From positions 1-34,468 of the forward strand of contig JAUNDI010000014.1 in the NCBI GenBank assembly GCA_030526155.1: a stretch of 34,468 bases of DNA, given 5' to 3'. A program made the position numbers and the translations under genes. Positions 32,323 to 34,468 of the stretch are shown here, piece by piece. The notes under the pieces were generated by a model. That model had not been told where the DNA came from and made no database searches. It was given only the letters and a program-made list of their open reading frames with translations. This DNA comes from Bacteroidia bacterium (lineage in GTDB: Bacteria; Bacteroidota; Bacteroidia; Bacteroidales; Marinilabiliaceae). Position 1 is the stretch's first letter; the number at the start of each line of letters is the position of its first letter.

Positions 32323-33645
32323 CTATTTGTTGGTATTTTTTACAATACTCTTAATGCTTGGTATTAGCAGCACACCTCTCATTATCATAAATACTCCAAA
32401 TCCGCCCCACAAGGCCCACATCACATCATAACTCCACAATATCGCACCTGTCCCCACTCCTAATACACCAGAAATCCATACCGTTACCACCATCGCTCTT
32501 GTATTTGCAGCGCCAAGCATTATGCCGTCTTCTACAAATGCCATAAAGCTAAGTGATGTTATAATAATAATCCAATATATATACTCCTTTGCGTCTTCTA
32601 CTACCTCTATTGAGGCTCCTAACATTTGCAAAAATTGCGACCAACCTATAAGATAACATATAGCAACCACTATGCTCATCGCTCCACTCCACTTACCTAG
32701 TTTTACCATCATAGCTCTTAACTCTCCTCCCGAATCTCGTCCTATGTATTTCCCAGTAAGTGCCTCTGCTGCATAGGCTAATGCGTCTGATATATACGAG
32801 AATAGCATAAAGAATTGCATCAAACATGCTGTTGTAGCAAGCTCTGTTTGCCCCTCTTTGGCTGCAAATATGGTCATTGCACAATGTACCGCAACCAAGA
32901 CTATTGTCCTAAGGAAAATATCTACGTTTTTCTTTATAAAGTTATAGTAGCTTATATCTTCTGCCTCTCTCTCTTTTTCAATTCTCTGTTTTATAGCGGA
33001 TACCAACACCTTATCGCTCATCATACCTACCAACCATATACTTGTCCCTAAGTATTGCGCTACTACCGTTCCTAATGCTATCCCGTCTATTCCCATCCCC
33101 ATATTAATGGCAAATAGATAACTAAAAACAATATTGAAGATGTTCGATGCTATGGAGACTACCATGGGCAATTTTGCTTTCTGCATGCCTACCATCCATC
33201 CTTGCATGGCATAGCCTATTAATACTGCTGGTGCTGCCCAAATTCTAATCGAGACGTACGAGGCTGTTGCTGTAGTAAGCTGAAATACGTTGTCAGAACT
33301 TAATACCCAAACGGCAATATTCGTAATGTCTTCTCTAAATAGTAGAAATAATAGGCTAATCGCAACGGCTAGGTACACTCCTCTTAATAGTAGTTTCCTG
33401 CATACCGCCCAGTCTGCCCTACCATATGCCTGTCCCACCAATCCACTGGTAGCCATACGCAAAAAGGAGCAGTTCCAATACAAAAGATTGAAAACTGCTC
33501 CTCCTAATGCTATCGCGCCTATTCCTGAATCGCCTGCTACATGTCCAGCTATCGCTGTGTCTATAAGTCCCAATAGGGGTACCGTAATATTCGCTACGGC
33601 ATTGGGTATCGCTAGGCGAAGTATGGAACGACTTATATTACTCAA
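32323..33645 (-). CDS. MATE-family efflux transporter, DinF-like
   Basis: The 440-residue inner-membrane protein has about 12 helices and belongs to the MATE family, which exports drugs or metabolites using Na+ or H+ gradients. The family opening SRSILRLAIPNAVANITVPL, then GLIDTAIAGHV, is clear. The second half repeats the fold (about residues 230-430). The start codon is TTG at 33645-33643, overlapping the TGA stop of the upstream lipoprotein gene by 4 bases (TTGA). This implies translational coupling. No in-frame ATG would preserve the conserved N-terminus. The substrate is unknown. Confidence 0.9.
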   Translation of the reverse strand: MSNISRSILRLAIPNAVANITVPLLGLIDTAIAGHVAGDSGIGAIALGGAVFNLLYWNCSFLRMATSGLVGQAYGRADWAVCRKLLLRGVYLAVAISLLFLLFREDITNIAVWVLSSDNVFQLTTATASYVSIRIWAAPAVLIGYAMQGWMVGMQKAKLPMVVSIASNIFNIVFSYLFAINMGMGIDGIALGTVVAQYLGTSIWLVGMMSDKVLVSAIKQRIEKEREAEDISYYNFIKKNVDIFLRTIVLVAVHCAMTIFAAKEGQTELATTACLMQFFMLFSYISDALAYAAEALTGKYIGRDSGGELRAMMVKLGKWSGAMSIVVAICYLIGWSQFLQMLGASIEVVEDAKEYIYWIIIITSLSFMAFVEDGIMLGAANTRAMVVTVWISGVLGVGTGAILWSYDVMWALWGGFGVFMIMRGVLLIPSIKSIVKNTNK

Positions 33646-34229
33646 TTCTGTAGTCTTACTAACTTATACTCGTTTACTCTATCTGTCACAGTAAGTGTGT
33701 TTGCATCAACCCTTACTACTTTATACTTATATACGTTCGATGTAAGTCCGCTTCCGTATATCACATTCTTGCCTCTTAACATCCAGTCTATACTGTTCAT
33801 CAAGCCATCACAGGTCTTAATATAGCCTTTCAATGAGCTATCAAAGTGCATCTGACTAAATGGGGCGTTTTTAGTCTCTTTTGTGTCTATCTCCCACTTG
33901 CCTATTAACATTGCTGTTACATTGTTGAGCACTGGCTCATTATGGTTTAGGATGATTACATCTTCTATATGCAACTGTCCGTCGTTGTCCATAACATAAT
34001 ATAGAACAACAGAATCTTTTACAAATGGCATATCTGCCGATTTAGCAGTACGATGCATAGCTATAGTATCTGTGCCATCCACAACTACCAACATCGAATC
34101 ACCATCTGCATGTATTACTTGTCCCAACATCTGTTTAATCGACTTCTCTTCCGAAGATGTGCAACTTACTACAGCAAGGGCTACAAGTGCTACAATGTTA
34201 ATATTTATCAGTTGTTTTAATAGTCTCAT
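33642..34229 (-). CDS. Lipoprotein of unknown function coupled to the MATE transporter
   Basis: The 195-residue protein has a lipoprotein signal with Cys23 (LAVVSC) followed by TSSEEKS. The Ser-Ser-Glu-Glu run resembles a Bacteroidota surface-export signal, so it could be surface-exposed (inference). The mature part has two beta-rich segments: residues 35-95, where MLVVVDGTDTIAMHRTAKSA recalls an OB-like 'lipoprotein' fold, and residues 105-195, ending VTDRVNEYKLVRLQN, lipocalin-like in pattern. I do not recognise the family. Its stop overlaps the MATE start by 4 bp, so the two work as one transcript. Confidence 0.85.
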   Translation of the reverse strand: MRLLKQLININIVALVALAVVSCTSSEEKSIKQMLGQVIHADGDSMLVVVDGTDTIAMHRTAKSADMPFVKDSVVLYYVMDNDGQLHIEDVIILNHNEPVLNNVTAMLIGKWEIDTKETKNAPFSQMHFDSSLKGYIKTCDGLMNSIDWMLRGKNVIYGSGLTSNVYKYKVVRVDANTLTVTDRVNEYKLVRLQN

Positions 34230-34257
34230 CTACTCTTAGTGTTTAACTTTCTGCTTG

Positions 34258-34289
34258 CAAAGTTGCATACTCATATTGATTATCCCAAT
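34258..34289 (-). promoter_or_regulatory. Promoter of the lipoprotein-MATE unit
   Basis: On the minus strand ATTG (34289-34286), a 20-bp spacer and CAACTTTG (34265-34258, one mismatch to TAnnTTTG) fit the Bacteroidota pattern. The start codon is 29 bp downstream. Confidence 0.5.
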
Positions 34290-34441
34290 CTTATTATCTT
34301 TTATTAACAACAAGCGGGAGTTAAGCCAATAAAATAATAGTTTTTTAAGGGCTAAAAGAATAAAAACGTTATAATATTTCTCCTATCGCCCTAAATTTCT
34401 CTCCGTCTAGTAGTGTAAATCTGCCGTCTACTATCTCTATA

Positions 34442-34468
34442 GGTGCTCTATGGGTGCTCCCCGAGTGC
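34442..34468 (+). repeat. Dispersed 11-bp-period GGTGC array, copy 3 (cut by window end)
   Basis: GGTGC at 34442 and 34453 and AGTGC at 34464 are exactly 11 bp apart. The sequence (GGTGCTCTATG, GGTGCTCCCCG, AGTGC) matches copy 2 at 20216-20253 almost perfectly, with one unit fewer. The array runs off the right edge of the window. Confidence 0.8.

Noticed and set aside
1-34468. tRNA, rRNA, CRISPR array, integrase or insertion sequence
   Set aside because: I looked for cloverleaf-like segments, regular spaced repeats and transposase motifs and found none. The 11-bp arrays have no spacers of CRISPR length.

Overview
The window looks like chromosome from an anaerobic member of the Bacteroidota, most likely order Bacteroidales. 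The base composition is AT-rich. Promoters carry the phylum's TAnnTTTG -7 box, several with a TTTG-like -33 box 19-20 bp upstream. The gene content fits: DUF4301, a DUF4105/Lnb-type membrane protein, a 28-residue COX24-type protein, a META-domain lipoprotein, a PyrK/PyrD pair, a reverse rubrerythrin and a flavodiiron protein. I see no rRNA, tRNA, CRISPR array, insertion sequence or integrase. Family or genus cannot be read from the sequence alone.

Layout. 1-1508: an orphan phage-repressor-like XRE regulator (345-893, minus) with a dense array of GTAAAC hexamers upstream and an 11-bp periodic repeat. 1509-6475: core metabolism on the plus strand (pyrK-pyrD, an Lnb-type lipoprotein N-acyltransferase candidate, aroQ-pyk). 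6704-8167: DUF4301 on the minus strand. 8359-10551: HU-family protein, a tiny COX24-like ribosomal protein and RNase G. 10815-16512: 2-keto-3-deoxygluconate kinase, YbaK deacylase with a leucine-rich-repeat protein, then a tight cluster of metallo-hydrolase, rarA and histidine phosphatase. 16505-20066: an SbcCD-like YhaN/YhaO pair on the minus strand. 20323-25465: the oxidative-stress region (reverse rubrerythrin, a frameshifted membrane protein, thioredoxin diverging from flavodiiron protein-AraC). 25533-34229: accessory envelope and secreted functions (acetylesterase with DUF418, META lipoprotein, Nim-like flavoprotein, metallo-hydrolase lipoprotein, CE1-like esterase, a truncated HigA-like antitoxin, a hemerythrin-LuxR regulator, and a lipoprotein overlapping a MATE transporter).

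How genes work together. PyrK and PyrD form a class 1B dihydroorotate dehydrogenase. YhaN and YhaO should form a membrane-tethered SbcCD-like nuclease complex. Rubrerythrin, thioredoxin and flavodiiron protein are all oxygen or peroxide defence genes. Their three promoters share a same-orientation ACCAT-N4-ATGCC element that I do not recognise, which suggests a common regulator.

The strongest candidates for undescribed biology are (1) that shared element, (2) two sets of dispersed intergenic arrays with an exact 11-bp period (GGTGC units at 1231, 20216 and 34442; GAGCGAG units at 6603 and 22701), (3) the GTAAAC array upstream of the orphan repressor, and (4) a T7-tract frameshift that splits a membrane-protein gene. 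No complete new multi-gene defence or mobile system is evident. All functions are inferred from sequence reading without database searches.
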